Shown here: positions 1-6,764 of the stretch, piece after piece
Position numbering within the stretch: position 1 is the stretch's first letter
Layout: every line of letters begins with the position of its first letter
Assembly: GCA_964644025.1 (NCBI GenBank)
Contig: CAZXVW010000087.1
Coordinates: 1-17,107 of the forward strand
Length of the DNA stretch: 17,107 nt
Source of the DNA: CAZXVW01 sp964644025
GTDB lineage: Bacteria > Acidobacteriota > Terriglobia > Bryobacterales > Bryobacteraceae
Direction of reading: 5' to 3'
Notes under the pieces: generated by a model
What the model was told of the DNA's origin: nothing
Database searches by the model: none
What the model saw: only the letters and a program-made list of their open reading frames with translations
Made by a program: the position numbers and the translations under genes

Positions 1-508
1 CGGCATTGAGTCCACGGTGCTATCGCTGGCCGGCGGGGAGGCGGTCCTGCTGCGCCCGGGCATGATTTCCCGCCGCGAGATCGAAGCGCTGATCGGCCCG
101 GTGCGCCAGGGCGCAGCGCCGGCCAAGGCAGACCCCTCACCGGGAATGCAGCCATGGCACTATTCGCCTTCCACACCGCTCGTCCTGGTACGTGACAGGA
201 AACTCCCGGCCCAAGGGCGAGGCGCTTACCTGTGGTGGCGGCGGGAGGCGCCGGCGGCGCACACGGTCCGGATGCCGGCCGGCCCGGCCGCTTACGCCTC
301 CCGCCTGTACGGCACGCTGCACCAGGTGGATGGGGAAGGCTGGGACTGGATCGCGGTCGAAGAGCCGCCCGACGGCGACGAATGGGCGGGAATCGCTGAC
401 CGCCTCAACCGGGCCGCCGCCAAAGGCGCGCGCCGGGAACAGGGGGAGCGCAGCGGGGGCCGGGATTCCCCGCCGGCGGCTTCAGATTCTGAACCCGAGC
501 TTCCATAA
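1..508 (+). CDS. Sua5/YwlC/YrdC-family threonylcarbamoyl-AMP synthase, C-terminal part (5' truncated)
   Basis: Threonylcarbamoyl-AMP synthase makes TC-AMP from threonine, bicarbonate and ATP for the t6A37 modification of ANN-decoding tRNAs in the cytoplasm. The gene enters the window already open: the frame starting at base 2 reads G-I-E-S-T-V, the end of the YrdC catalytic domain (STVV-type motif), followed by LLRPGMISRREIEAL. After a linker comes S-P-G-M-x-x-x-H-Y-S-P, the hallmark SPGM..HYAP motif that opens the extra Sua5 domain, so this is the long two-domain form rather than a YrdC-only protein. The last roughly 35 residues are a hydrophilic, Arg/Gly/Pro-rich tail. It ends at TAA 506-508 and overlaps the convergent ydcF-like gene by 27 bases. 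The internal GTG at base 17 is not a real start, because the conserved motif lies partly upstream of it. Family assignment is firm; the missing N-terminus cannot be judged. Confidence 0.9.
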   Translation, partial: GIESTVLSLAGGEAVLLRPGMISRREIEALIGPVRQGAAPAKADPSPGMQPWHYSPSTPLVLVRDRKLPAQGRGAYLWWRREAPAAHTVRMPAGPAAYASRLYGTLHQVDGEGWDWIAVEEPPDGDEWAGIADRLNRAAAKGARREQGERSGGRDSPPAASDSEPELP

Positions 509-1078
509 CAGGTAGCCCACTGCTTGCCGGAAACAGAGTTCCCACTGGCGCCAGTCATTTCGCGGCGGCTCCGGCCGGGGGGAGCCGTAGGTGCGGACGC
601 CGTGGGCTTCGAGGAGTTTCTTGGCCCGAAAGATGTGGTAGCCATCGCTGACCACGATGCAAGTGGTCAGTTTCATCCGGTGCATGATTTCGGCCACGGC
701 CGCCGTACTGTAGGCGGTGCTCTCGCCTCTCGGCTCAATGATGATGGCTTCCGACGGCACGCCATGACGGATCAGGTACGCCCGCCCCACCTCGCTCTCG
801 GTGAAATCCGGGTCGCCGCCGGCTCCGCCGGTGGTGAGAATGCGGGGAGCCAGCTTCCGGCGGTACAGGGCCAGACCGTGATCCAGCCGGGCCTTCAGCA
901 CCGGGGAAGGGTTCCCCCGATAGGCCGCGGCGCCGAGGATGACGATTACGTCGGCCGGCCGCGCCTCGTCGATTACTGACCACCGCTTGATCTGGACCGT
1001 TAGCCAGCCCAGGTAGACGGCCGCCGCCACACCCCCCGCCGCCGCGAGACCCGCCACTCGCCATAAGAGTCGTCCCAT
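482..1078 (-). CDS. YdcF-family (DUF218) membrane-anchored protein
   Basis: A 198-residue protein with an N-terminal transmembrane anchor (about residues 5-27) and one DUF218 domain (about 42-190). Visible family motifs are VILGAA (46-51), TGG (83-85), the acidic E-S-x-x-G stretch near 94-98, E-S-T-A-Y-S-T-A (119-126) and V-V-S-D-G-Y-H-x-x-R-A (142-152), the expected S-D-x-x-H-x-x-R-A signature. YdcF-like proteins bind nucleotide cofactors such as S-adenosylmethionine, and SanA/ElyC relatives act in envelope integrity, but the reaction is generally unknown and I assign no specific function. The frame stays open 83 codons further upstream; that extension is low-complexity and runs into the divergent methyltransferase gene, so the ATG at 1076-1078, directly before the hydrophobic anchor, is chosen. 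It stands alone on the minus strand, divergent from the methyltransferase and convergent with the Sua5 gene. Confidence 0.85.
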   Translation of the reverse strand: MGRLLWRVAGLAAAGGVAAAVYLGWLTVQIKRWSVIDEARPADVIVILGAAAYRGNPSPVLKARLDHGLALYRRKLAPRILTTGGAGGDPDFTESEVGRAYLIRHGVPSEAIIIEPRGESTAYSTAAVAEIMHRMKLTTCIVVSDGYHIFRAKKLLEAHGVRTYGSPRPEPPRNDWRQWELCFRQAVGYLLWKLGFRI

Positions 1079-1188
1079 GATGCGGTATGATGCTTCTCGC
1101 AGGCCAACGGCAGCGGATTTTCCGCCTTCGCGCCCACGCTCCCTACAGTCTACGACGCGGGAGCAGGGCCGGGAAAAGCCTGGTGAGG

Positions 1189-1986
1189 ATGGAGAGAAAA
1201 AGAACGGCGGTGCTGACCAGCCCGAGGAACCCGTTGCTGAAAGACATTCGCCGCGCGGTGGCCCGCGGGGACCTGACCAGCAAGGGATACGTGGTCGCCG
1301 AGAGCTTCCACCTGTTGGAGGAGGCACTGCGAAGCGACCGCGAGGTCGACTGCGTCCTCGCGGCGGCCTCGGTCCGCTCGGCGGTGGAAAGTCACGTGCG
1401 CGGCCTGCCCCGGTTGCGGGTGCTGGCGGTGGCGGACGAGCTGTTCGTCCATATCGCGGCCACCGAAACCAGTCAAGGGGTGATCGCGCTGGTGCGGCCG
1501 CCGGCCTGGAGCCTGGAGCAGCTTTTTCGGGGCCGCTCGCTGGTGGTGATTCTCGACGGCATCCAGGATCCCGGCAACGCGGGCGCCATCGTGCGCGCCG
1601 CTGAAGCGTTCGGCGCCACCGGATGCATCTTCTTAAAAGGGACGGTGAATCCCTTCAATCCGAAAGCGCTGCGCGCCTCGGCCGGCTCGCTGTTCCGCCT
1701 GCCGGTCGTATCCGGTCTGGATGGCCTGCTCGCCCGGGCCGTGGTGGATCAGAAGCGGCTGGATTTGTACGCCGCCATGCCGGACGGCCAGATGTCGCTC
1801 GAAAAGGTCGACCTGAAGCGCCGCTTCGCCCTGGTGGTCGGCAGTGAAGGCCGCGGTGTCAGCGAGAAGCTGCGTTCCGGGGCACTCGATCTGCGGATTC
1901 CCACGGCGGGAGTGGAAAGCCTGAACGTGGCCATGGCCGCCGGCATCATTCTTTATGAGGCCTGCCGGCAGAGAATGCTGCGATGA
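1189..1986 (+). CDS. SpoU/TrmH-family RNA methyltransferase (RlmB/TsnR-like)
   Basis: A 265-residue SAM-dependent 2'-O-ribose RNA methyltransferase of the SPOUT class. The N-terminal third (1-105) resembles the SpoU substrate-binding domain that presents RNA: it opens with L-T-S-P-R-N-P-L-L-K-D-I and contains G-Y-V-V-A-E-S-F-H-L-L-E-E-A. The C-terminal trefoil-knot domain carries motif 1, L-D-G-I-Q-D-P-G-N-A-G-A-I-V-R-A-A (122-138), motif 2, V-V-G-S-E-G-R-G-V (216-224), and motif 3, I-P-T-A-G-V-E-S-L-N-V-A-M-A-A (237-251). Asn130, Arg136, Glu220 and Asn246 match the usual catalytic/SAM-pocket positions. The target (23S rRNA or tRNA) cannot be told from sequence. The frame extends to 1087, but the extra residues are non-conserved; ATG 1189 is preferred, and GTG 1183 with GGGAA seven bases upstream is a plausible alternative. 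Its TGA overlaps the rarA ATG, suggesting translational coupling. Confidence 0.9.
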   Translation: MERKRTAVLTSPRNPLLKDIRRAVARGDLTSKGYVVAESFHLLEEALRSDREVDCVLAAASVRSAVESHVRGLPRLRVLAVADELFVHIAATETSQGVIALVRPPAWSLEQLFRGRSLVVILDGIQDPGNAGAIVRAAEAFGATGCIFLKGTVNPFNPKALRASAGSLFRLPVVSGLDGLLARAVVDQKRLDLYAAMPDGQMSLEKVDLKRRFALVVGSEGRGVSEKLRSGALDLRIPTAGVESLNVAMAAGIILYEACRQRMLR

Positions 1987-3323
1987 ACCTGTTCGCCTCC
2001 GGACCCGCCTCTGACGCTGATGCCAAGTCCCGGCCCCTGGCCGAGAGGATGCGCCCGGAAACTCTGGAGGAGTTCGTAGGACAAGAACATATTCTTGCGC
2101 CGGGGAAGCCGCTGCGCGCTCAGATTGACCGTGACGAGCTGAGCTCCTTGATCTTCTGGGGCCCTCCCGGGGTTGGCAAGACCACGCTCGCCCGGCTCAT
2201 CGCCCGCCTCACGAAGGCGGATTTCGTCCCGTTCAGCGCGGTGCTGAGCGGTATCAAGGAGATCAAGGCGGTGATGGCGGCCGCCGAGCGAAACCGGCGT
2301 TACGGCCGGCGGACGGTGGTCTTCATCGACGAGATTCATCGCTTCAACAAGGCCCAGCAGGACGCTTTCCTTCCTTATGTCGAACGCGGCGTCATCTTCA
2401 ACGTCGGCGCGACCACCGAGAACCCGTCCTTCGAGGTGATTTCCGCGTTGCTGTCCCGCGCCAAGGTCTACTCGTTGCGGCCGCTCACTCCCGGCGAAAT
2501 CGCCGGCTTGCTGCGGCGGGCGCTGGCCGATCGCCGGCGGGGCCTGGGGGAGCGGGGAATCGAGGCGCCGGAAGAGCTGCTCGAGCAGATCGGCATTTAC
2601 GCCAACGGGGACGCACGCGCCGCTTACAATATCCTGGAACTCGCCGTGGCCGCCACGGAAGGGAAGACGCTTTCGGCGCAGGCTGTCGAGGATGCTATCG
2701 AGCGAAAGGTGCTCCTGTATGACAAGTCCGGCGAGGAGCACTACAACCTGATTTCGGCATTGCACAAGTCGGTCCGCTCCAGCGATCCGGACGCGGCGCT
2801 GTACTGGCTGGCGAGAATGCTCGAGGCCGGCGAGGACCGCCTCTACATCGCCCGCCGGCTGGTGCGGATGGCCATTGAGGATATCGGCCTGGCGGACCCC
2901 CGGGCGATGGAGCAGGCGGTGGCCGCGATGCAGACGGTGCACTTTCTCGGGATTCCCGAAGGGGACCAGGCACTGGCGCAAGCAGCCATTTACCTGGCGG
3001 TGGCGCCGAAGTCCGACGCCGCATACGCTGCATTGAACAGCGCCCGGGAGGCGGTGCGCACCGGCACCGCCGAGCCGGTTCCGATGCAGTTGCGGAACGC
3101 GCCCACCCGCGCCATGAAGCAGTGGGGATACGGAAAAGGGTACGAGCACGCCCACCGGTTCGACGACGCCATCACCGGCATGGAGTGCCTGCCGCCGTCG
3201 CTCGCCGGAAAACGCTTTTATCATCCGACGGAGCGAGGCGTCGAGGCCCGGATCGCGCAGCGGCTGGACGAAATCCGGGCCGAGCGCCGGCGGCGCGCCG
3301 GAAAGCTGAAACGATCTTCCTAG
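1983..3323 (+). CDS. rarA: Replication-associated recombination protein A (RarA/MgsA AAA+ ATPase)
   Basis: A 446-residue AAA+ ATPase of the RarA/MgsA/WRNIP1 family, related to clamp-loader subunits, that acts at stalled replication forks and single-strand gaps. The N-terminus has the family sequence L-A-E-R-M-R-P-x-T-L-E-E-F-V-G-Q-E-H (19-36). Walker A is G-P-P-G-V-G-K-T-T (60-68), Walker B V-V-F-I-D-E-I-H (112-119), followed by R-F-N-K-A-Q-Q-D-A; sensor 1 is G-A-T-T-E-N-P-S-F (142-150), and the S-R at 158-159 is the expected arginine finger. The C-terminal half has the tetramerisation region with H-Y-N-L-I-S-A-L-H-K-S-x-R and a late Q-W-G-Y-G-K-G-Y-E-H-A block. Length matches the family (about 430-450). 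The start ATG sits in the TGA of the methyltransferase gene (ATGA), so the pair is probably one transcript. Nothing appears missing or broken. Confidence 0.95.
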   Translation: MNLFASGPASDADAKSRPLAERMRPETLEEFVGQEHILAPGKPLRAQIDRDELSSLIFWGPPGVGKTTLARLIARLTKADFVPFSAVLSGIKEIKAVMAAAERNRRYGRRTVVFIDEIHRFNKAQQDAFLPYVERGVIFNVGATTENPSFEVISALLSRAKVYSLRPLTPGEIAGLLRRALADRRRGLGERGIEAPEELLEQIGIYANGDARAAYNILELAVAATEGKTLSAQAVEDAIERKVLLYDKSGEEHYNLISALHKSVRSSDPDAALYWLARMLEAGEDRLYIARRLVRMAIEDIGLADPRAMEQAVAAMQTVHFLGIPEGDQALAQAAIYLAVAPKSDAAYAALNSAREAVRTGTAEPVPMQLRNAPTRAMKQWGYGKGYEHAHRFDDAITGMECLPPSLAGKRFYHPTERGVEARIAQRLDEIRAERRRRAGKLKRSS

Positions 3324-3389
3324 TACTCGCGAGACTTTCCGAAGTCCGGGCACCAGTACTGGCGCTGGAGAAAAAACGAGACTTTCGCG
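3322..3389 (+). repeat. Bipartite direct repeat with central palindrome in the rarA-pilZ spacer
   Basis: Two partial copies of one pattern lie head to tail. Copy 1 is AGTACTCGCG (3322-3331) running directly into CGAGACTTTC (3330-3339). Copy 2 is AGTACTGGCG (3355-3364), then about 12 extra bases including an A6 run, then CGAGACTTTC (3377-3386). The CGAGACTTTC blocks are identical over 10 bases and 47 bases apart; the AGTACT blocks match 9 of 10. The second AGTACT block is part of the perfect 10-bp palindrome CCAGTACTGG (3353-3362), extendable to 16 bp with one mismatch. Copy 1 can also form a short GACTT/AAGTC hairpin (3333-3346). It could be a regulator site upstream of the PilZ gene, the remains of a duplicated intergenic element, or chance. 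Function unknown. Confidence 0.45.
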
Positions 3390-3445
3390 TCATTGTGCGC
3401 TCTCCGCCCTTCACGTAGACTGAGAAAGAGTTGAGCAAAGCAGTT

Positions 3446-3451
3446 TATACT
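3446..3451 (+). promoter_or_regulatory. Possible -10 element (TATACT) upstream of the PilZ gene
   Basis: TATACT matches the bacterial -10 consensus at five of six bases, in a GC-rich setting where it stands out. No convincing -35 hexamer lies 16-18 bases upstream; TTGAGC at 3431-3436 is too close (9-base spacer). Transcription from here would begin around 3457-3458 and leave a leader of only about 8 bases, cutting into the Shine-Dalgarno. The call is therefore weak. Confidence 0.2.
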
Positions 3452-3454
3452 GGC

Positions 3455-3460
3455 AGGAGG
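3455..3460 (+). promoter_or_regulatory. Strong Shine-Dalgarno AGGAGG deciding a TTG start
   Basis: AGGAGG, a near-perfect anti-16S match, ends five bases before TTG 3466-3468. No ATG or GTG in the correct frame lies between this site and the conserved PilZ RxxxR motif, so this element supports TTG as the start of the PilZ protein. Confidence 0.7.
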
Positions 3461-3465
3461 AGACG

Positions 3466-3807
3466 TTGAAAAGTTCGATAGACCAGGGTGAGCGGCGGGC
3501 ATCCAGCCGGTTTCCGATAGAGCGTGCCGTCCGTTTCAAAATCAGCAATCGAAACCACGACGAGGAGCCCGGCCGCGGGCAAACGGTCAACATGAGCAGC
3601 ACCGGGGTACTGTTCACCACCGACCGGGAATTGCCGCCGGGCCGCCGGATTGAGCTCTCCATCAGTTGGCCAGCGAAACTGAACGACACTTGCAAGTTGA
3701 AGCTGGTGGCCCGGGGCCGGGTGGTCCGGGTGGAACCGGGCCGGGCAGCCCTGGAGATCCAGCAGTACGAGTTTCGCACGCTGGGCGCGGCCGGCTTTCC
3801 AGCCTGA
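3466..3807 (+). CDS. Stand-alone PilZ-domain protein (probable cyclic di-GMP receptor)
   Basis: A 113-residue soluble protein that is essentially one PilZ domain. The two cyclic di-GMP binding motifs are present: the R-x-x-x-R loop, R11-A-S-S-R15, and N42-M-S44-S-T-G47, fitting (D/N)-x-S-x-x-G. Beta-strand-rich segments follow (VLFTT, IELSIS, KLKLVARGRVVRV, AALEIQQYEF). Such single-domain proteins act as cytoplasmic receptors that pass c-di-GMP level to motility, secretion or polysaccharide systems through partner proteins; the partner here is not evident. Translation starts at TTG, supported by a strong AGGAGG five bases upstream. It has its own 140-base upstream spacer and a hairpin after it, so it is likely monocistronic. 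No diguanylate cyclase or phosphodiesterase gene lies nearby. Confidence 0.85.
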   Translation: MKSSIDQGERRASSRFPIERAVRFKISNRNHDEEPGRGQTVNMSSTGVLFTTDRELPPGRRIELSISWPAKLNDTCKLKLVARGRVVRVEPGRAALEIQQYEFRTLGAAGFPA

Positions 3808-3874
3808 GAGACGCAGCGCCGAGCCGGAATCTCCGGAAACGGCATTTCCCCCTTCCTCTTCTTGCAACCATTGG

Positions 3875-3902
3875 CACGACGGAGCCCGGGCGCTCCGTCG
3901 TG
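3875..3902 (+). terminator. Perfect 11-bp hairpin downstream of the PilZ gene (possible terminator without U-tract)
   Basis: Arms CACGACGGAGC (3875-3885) and GCTCCGTCGTG (3892-3902) are perfect inverted repeats around a six-base CCGGGC loop. The stem is long and GC-rich, about 67 bases past the PilZ stop and 108 before the glycoside hydrolase start. No T-run follows on either strand, so it is not a classical intrinsic terminator. It may be a U-less hairpin terminator, an mRNA 3' stabiliser or a protein-binding site. Confidence 0.45.
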
Positions 3903-3983
3903 TGCTCTACCGGACCAGCCTTCGCCCGCGACATCGCCGGCAAGCTGCCGCCTTGCCTCGGGACCAGGGCGAGCCGACTGCTG

Positions 3984-3989
3984 TATACT
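3984..3989 (+). promoter_or_regulatory. Possible -10 element (TATACT) of the glycoside hydrolase gene
   Basis: TATACT in the context CTGTATACTT lies 21 bases before the ATG at 4010. It would place the transcript start around 3996 and give a very short leader that still contains GGAG (3998-4001), a Shine-Dalgarno eight bases from the start codon. No good -35 hexamer is seen at 16-18 bases, so the call rests on the -10 and its position. Confidence 0.3.
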
Positions 3990-4009
3990 TCCCTCACGGA
4001 GTTCCGCTT

Positions 4010-6706
4010 ATGTCTCGACTCGTCTGGATCGCCCTGGCGAACCTTCTGCTCGCCGGAGCAATTGCTGCACAAGACGCGGCAACCGCCTGGCCCGCGGTTT
4101 CCACGACAGCGAAGCCCTGGACGCGCTGGTGGTGGCCGGGCAGCGCCGTGGACCGGGAAAACATCGCCGATAACCTCCGCCAGTTGCGCGATGCGGGTTT
4201 CGGGGGCGTCGAGGTTACCGCCATTTACGGCGTCAAGGGAGAAGAGTCGGAATACATTCCATACCTGTCGCCGAAATGGGTGGAAATGCTGCGGTTCGCC
4301 GCCGATACAGCCCGCCGGCTGGGCATGGGACTGGACATGCCGCCGGGATCGGGCTGGCGGACCGGCGGACCTTTTGTTGAGGCCGCCGACGCCAACGCGT
4401 CAGCAAAATTCACCCGGGTGCGCCTGCGGGGCGGGCAGACCCACCGGGAGGATTTTCGAAACCGCCGCATCGAGGCGGTAGTGGCCTATCCCGATAGCGG
4501 ACCGCCACTTGATCTCACTGGCAGGATCGGCCCGAACGGGCGTTTTCTCTGGAAGGCCCCGGCGGGCCGCTGGGTCCTCTACATCGTCGAAACCGTCTGG
4601 TCCGGGGGGAAGGTCAAGCGGGCCGCGCCCGGCGGGGAAGGCTACTCGATTGACGTCTACTCGCGGGAAGCTGTCCGGCATTTCTTCGAAAACTACGCGG
4701 AGCGAATCCGGCGGCTGCCGCGGGGAACGGTGCGGAGCTGGTTCCATGACTCCTTCGAGTACCGCGGGAACTGGACGCCGGGTTTTTTCTCCCAGTTCCA
4801 GCGGCTCCGCGGATACGACCTGAAACTGCATTTACCGGCCCTGCTGGGCGAGGGGGACCCGGACGAGGTGGCGCGGGTGCGCTCGGACTACCGCGAGACG
4901 ATCTCGGACCTCCTGCTCGAGAACTTTCTCGGACCATTCACCGCGTGGGCGCACGCTCGCGGCGGGTTGAGCCGCAACCAGGCCCACGGCTCCCCGGGCA
5001 ACCTGCTGGACCTTTACGCGGCCGCTGACATCCCCGAGACCGAGGCGTTCGGGCGGCGGAAGAGTAACAAAGGCTATCCGCTCATCGGCAAGTTCGCCTC
5101 CTCGGCGGCCCACGTGATGGGCAAGCCGCTGGCGTCTTCGGAAAGCTTCACCTGGCTGGACGAACACTTCACCGTGACCCTGAACGAGATGAAGGAAGCT
5201 ACGGATGAGTTCCTGCTGGCCGGCGTCAACCACATGTTTTTCCACGGCACCTGTTATTCGCCGCGCGGCGCCCGCTGGCCCGGGTGGCTGTTTTACGCCT
5301 CGACCGAGGTCAATCCCCGGAACCCCATCTGGCGCGACCTGCCGGCGCTGGACCGCTACATCACGCGCGCTCAGTCCGTGCTCCAACACGGCCGGCCTTC
5401 GGCCGACATCTTGCTGTACTGGCCGTGGTACGACGTGCTGGACAACCCCGGCAACCTGTGGCAGCAGTTGCCGATCAACGCAACCGGCTGGTTTTTCGAC
5501 GAGGCGATCGGGCCGCTGGCCGAGCATCTCTGGGAAAAGGGATTCGCGTTCGATTACGTTTCCGGCCGAATGCTCGGCCACGTCACTGTCTCCGGCGGCC
5601 GGTTGCGCGCGCCGGGCGGCTCCTACCAGGCGGTGCTCGTGCCGGCCACCGATCGCATGCCGGTGAAAACTTTCCGCCGGCTGCTGGATCTCGGCGCTTC
5701 CGGCGCCACGGTCGTTTTCCACCAGCGGCTGCCCGCGGACGTGCCCGGCTGGGGACGGCTTCCGGAGCGCCGCGCCGAGTTCAATGCGTTGAAGCAAGGG
5801 CTGCACTTCGACCGCGCGCCGGGCGGGGCGAGGAAAGCCGCGATCGGCCGCGGGAGCTTCGTCGTGGCGGCGGACGCCGAACAAGCCCTGGCCGCTGCAG
5901 GGGTGCGCCGGGAGAGTGCCGCCGACCAAGGTCTGGCGTACGTGCGCCGCGAGCGCGCTTCCGGCTACGACTATTTCTTCAAGAACACCCGGGAGCAGGC
6001 ATTCGACGGCTGGGTGAGGCTGGCGACGCCCGCCGCCTCGGTCCTGATTATGGACCCGATGAGCGGGCGGCGCGGGCTGGCCGACCTCCGCCAGGCGCCC
6101 GGCAGCGGGCCGGAGGTTCGCCTCCAGTTGCAGGGCAGGGAAACGGTGATCCTCCGCACGTTCCGCGCCTCCGGGGTCGAGGCGAAGCCGTGGCCGTACC
6201 GGACCGTCACCGGTCCGCCGATTCCGCTGCGGGGCTGCTGGCGAGTGGAATTCGTGGCCGGCGGCCCGCGGCTGCCCCAGGGCTATACGACCGGGCAACT
6301 GGCTTCGTGGACCGAGCGCGGGGGCGAAGCGGAGCGTTTCGCGGGAACGGCGCGGTACACGCTCGCGTTCGACGATCCCGCCGGCGCGCGAGCTTACTTG
6401 CTGGAGCTGGGCCGGGTGGCCGAAAGCGCCCGGGTACTGTTGAACGGACAGGAGCTGGGCACGCTGATCGGCCGCCCGTTCCAGGTGGCGACCGGCCGCC
6501 TGCAACCGCGCGGCAACCGGCTGGTAATTGAAGTGACGAACGTGGCCGCCAACCGGATTCGCGACCTGGACCGGCGCGGCGTTCCGTGGAAGATTTTCCA
6601 CGATATCAATTTCGTAAACATCAATTACGAGCCGTTTGACGCCTCCGGCTGGCCGGTGCGGGAAAGCGGCTTGCTTGGGCCCCTCCGGCTGCTGCCGCTC
6701 CGGTAG
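4010..6706 (+). CDS. Secreted glycoside hydrolase, GH106 family-like (alpha-L-rhamnosidase type)
   Basis: An 898-residue exported protein. Residues 1-20 form a signal peptide (MSRLVWIALANLLLAGAIAA) with probable cleavage after AIAA. The mature start carries K-P-W-T-R-W-W-W-P-G (35-44) and A-G-F-G-G-V-E-V (62-69), typical of GH106 proteins that hydrolyse terminal alpha-L-rhamnose from plant or microbial glycans. Other family-like blocks are W-F-H-D-S-F-E (244-250) with R-G-Y-D (267-270), Q-A-H-G-S-P-G-N-L-L-D (324-334), I-P-E-T-E (341-345) and S-S-E-S-F-T-W (376-382). The conserved acidic residues there are candidate active-site groups; I have not assigned acid and base. Residues about 780-890 resemble a galactose-binding-like beta-sandwich (E-L-G-R-V-A-E-S-A-R-V-L-L-N-G). 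The frame runs upstream to 3902, but ATG 4010 directly precedes the signal peptide and has GGAG eight bases before it. Length fits the family. Substrate specificity is inferred only. Confidence 0.85.
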   Translation: MSRLVWIALANLLLAGAIAAQDAATAWPAVSTTAKPWTRWWWPGSAVDRENIADNLRQLRDAGFGGVEVTAIYGVKGEESEYIPYLSPKWVEMLRFAADTARRLGMGLDMPPGSGWRTGGPFVEAADANASAKFTRVRLRGGQTHREDFRNRRIEAVVAYPDSGPPLDLTGRIGPNGRFLWKAPAGRWVLYIVETVWSGGKVKRAAPGGEGYSIDVYSREAVRHFFENYAERIRRLPRGTVRSWFHDSFEYRGNWTPGFFSQFQRLRGYDLKLHLPALLGEGDPDEVARVRSDYRETISDLLLENFLGPFTAWAHARGGLSRNQAHGSPGNLLDLYAAADIPETEAFGRRKSNKGYPLIGKFASSAAHVMGKPLASSESFTWLDEHFTVTLNEMKEATDEFLLAGVNHMFFHGTCYSPRGARWPGWLFYASTEVNPRNPIWRDLPALDRYITRAQSVLQHGRPSADILLYWPWYDVLDNPGNLWQQLPINATGWFFDEAIGPLAEHLWEKGFAFDYVSGRMLGHVTVSGGRLRAPGGSYQAVLVPATDRMPVKTFRRLLDLGASGATVVFHQRLPADVPGWGRLPERRAEFNALKQGLHFDRAPGGARKAAIGRGSFVVAADAEQALAAAGVRRESAADQGLAYVRRERASGYDYFFKNTREQAFDGWVRLATPAASVLIMDPMSGRRGLADLRQAPGSGPEVRLQLQGRETVILRTFRASGVEAKPWPYRTVTGPPIPLRGCWRVEFVAGGPRLPQGYTTGQLASWTERGGEAERFAGTARYTLAFDDPAGARAYLLELGRVAESARVLLNGQELGTLIGRPFQVATGRLQPRGNRLVIEVTNVAANRIRDLDRRGVPWKIFHDINFVNINYEPFDASGWPVRESGLLGPLRLLPLR

Positions 6707-6737
6707 CGGTGCTTTCGGCCCGCCATCGCGGCTACCG

Positions 6738-6743
6738 TATAAT
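6738..6743 (+). promoter_or_regulatory. Probable -10 element (TATAAT) of the ntrYX-like operon
   Basis: A perfect TATAAT lies 21 bases before the kinase ATG (6765), in the 58-base gap after the glycoside hydrolase. The expected transcript start near 6750 gives a leader of about 15 bases that keeps GAGGG (6750-6754), ten bases from the start codon. The -35 region is weak: the best match is TTCGGC at 6714-6719 with an 18-base spacer. Confidence 0.4.
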
Positions 6744-6764
6744 CGGAACGAGGGCGCGAATTTC

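Noticed and set aside
1953..3353. A 466-residue open frame on the minus strand opposite rarA
   Set aside because: It has no recognisable motifs, is rich in Arg/Gly/Pro/His, and lies opposite a complete rarA with all AAA+ motifs. It is a high-GC antisense shadow.
3871..3891. TTGGCACGACGGAGC as a possible sigma-54 -24/-12 promoter
   Set aside because: TGGCAC is present, but the -12 element (TTGC-like, after a 5-base spacer) is absent, and the bases are part of the perfect hairpin.
3902..4009. An N-terminal extension of the glycoside hydrolase starting at 3902
   Set aside because: It would put 36 basic residues before a clear signal peptide and begin at the end of the hairpin; ATG 4010 has a Shine-Dalgarno and an upstream -10-like element.
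3666..4481. A 271-residue open frame spanning the PilZ gene end, the spacer and the hydrolase start
   Set aside because: It runs out of frame through two well-supported genes and has low-complexity Gly/Pro/Arg composition.
5284..6531. A 415-residue alternate plus frame inside the glycoside hydrolase gene
   Set aside because: The composition is Arg/Ala/Gly-rich with no homology cues, while the GH106-like frame continues uninterrupted to a plausible C-terminal domain.
6694..6711. CCGCT/AGCGG mini-hairpin at the glycoside hydrolase stop codon
   Set aside because: It has only five Watson-Crick pairs and no T-run; too weak to call a terminator.
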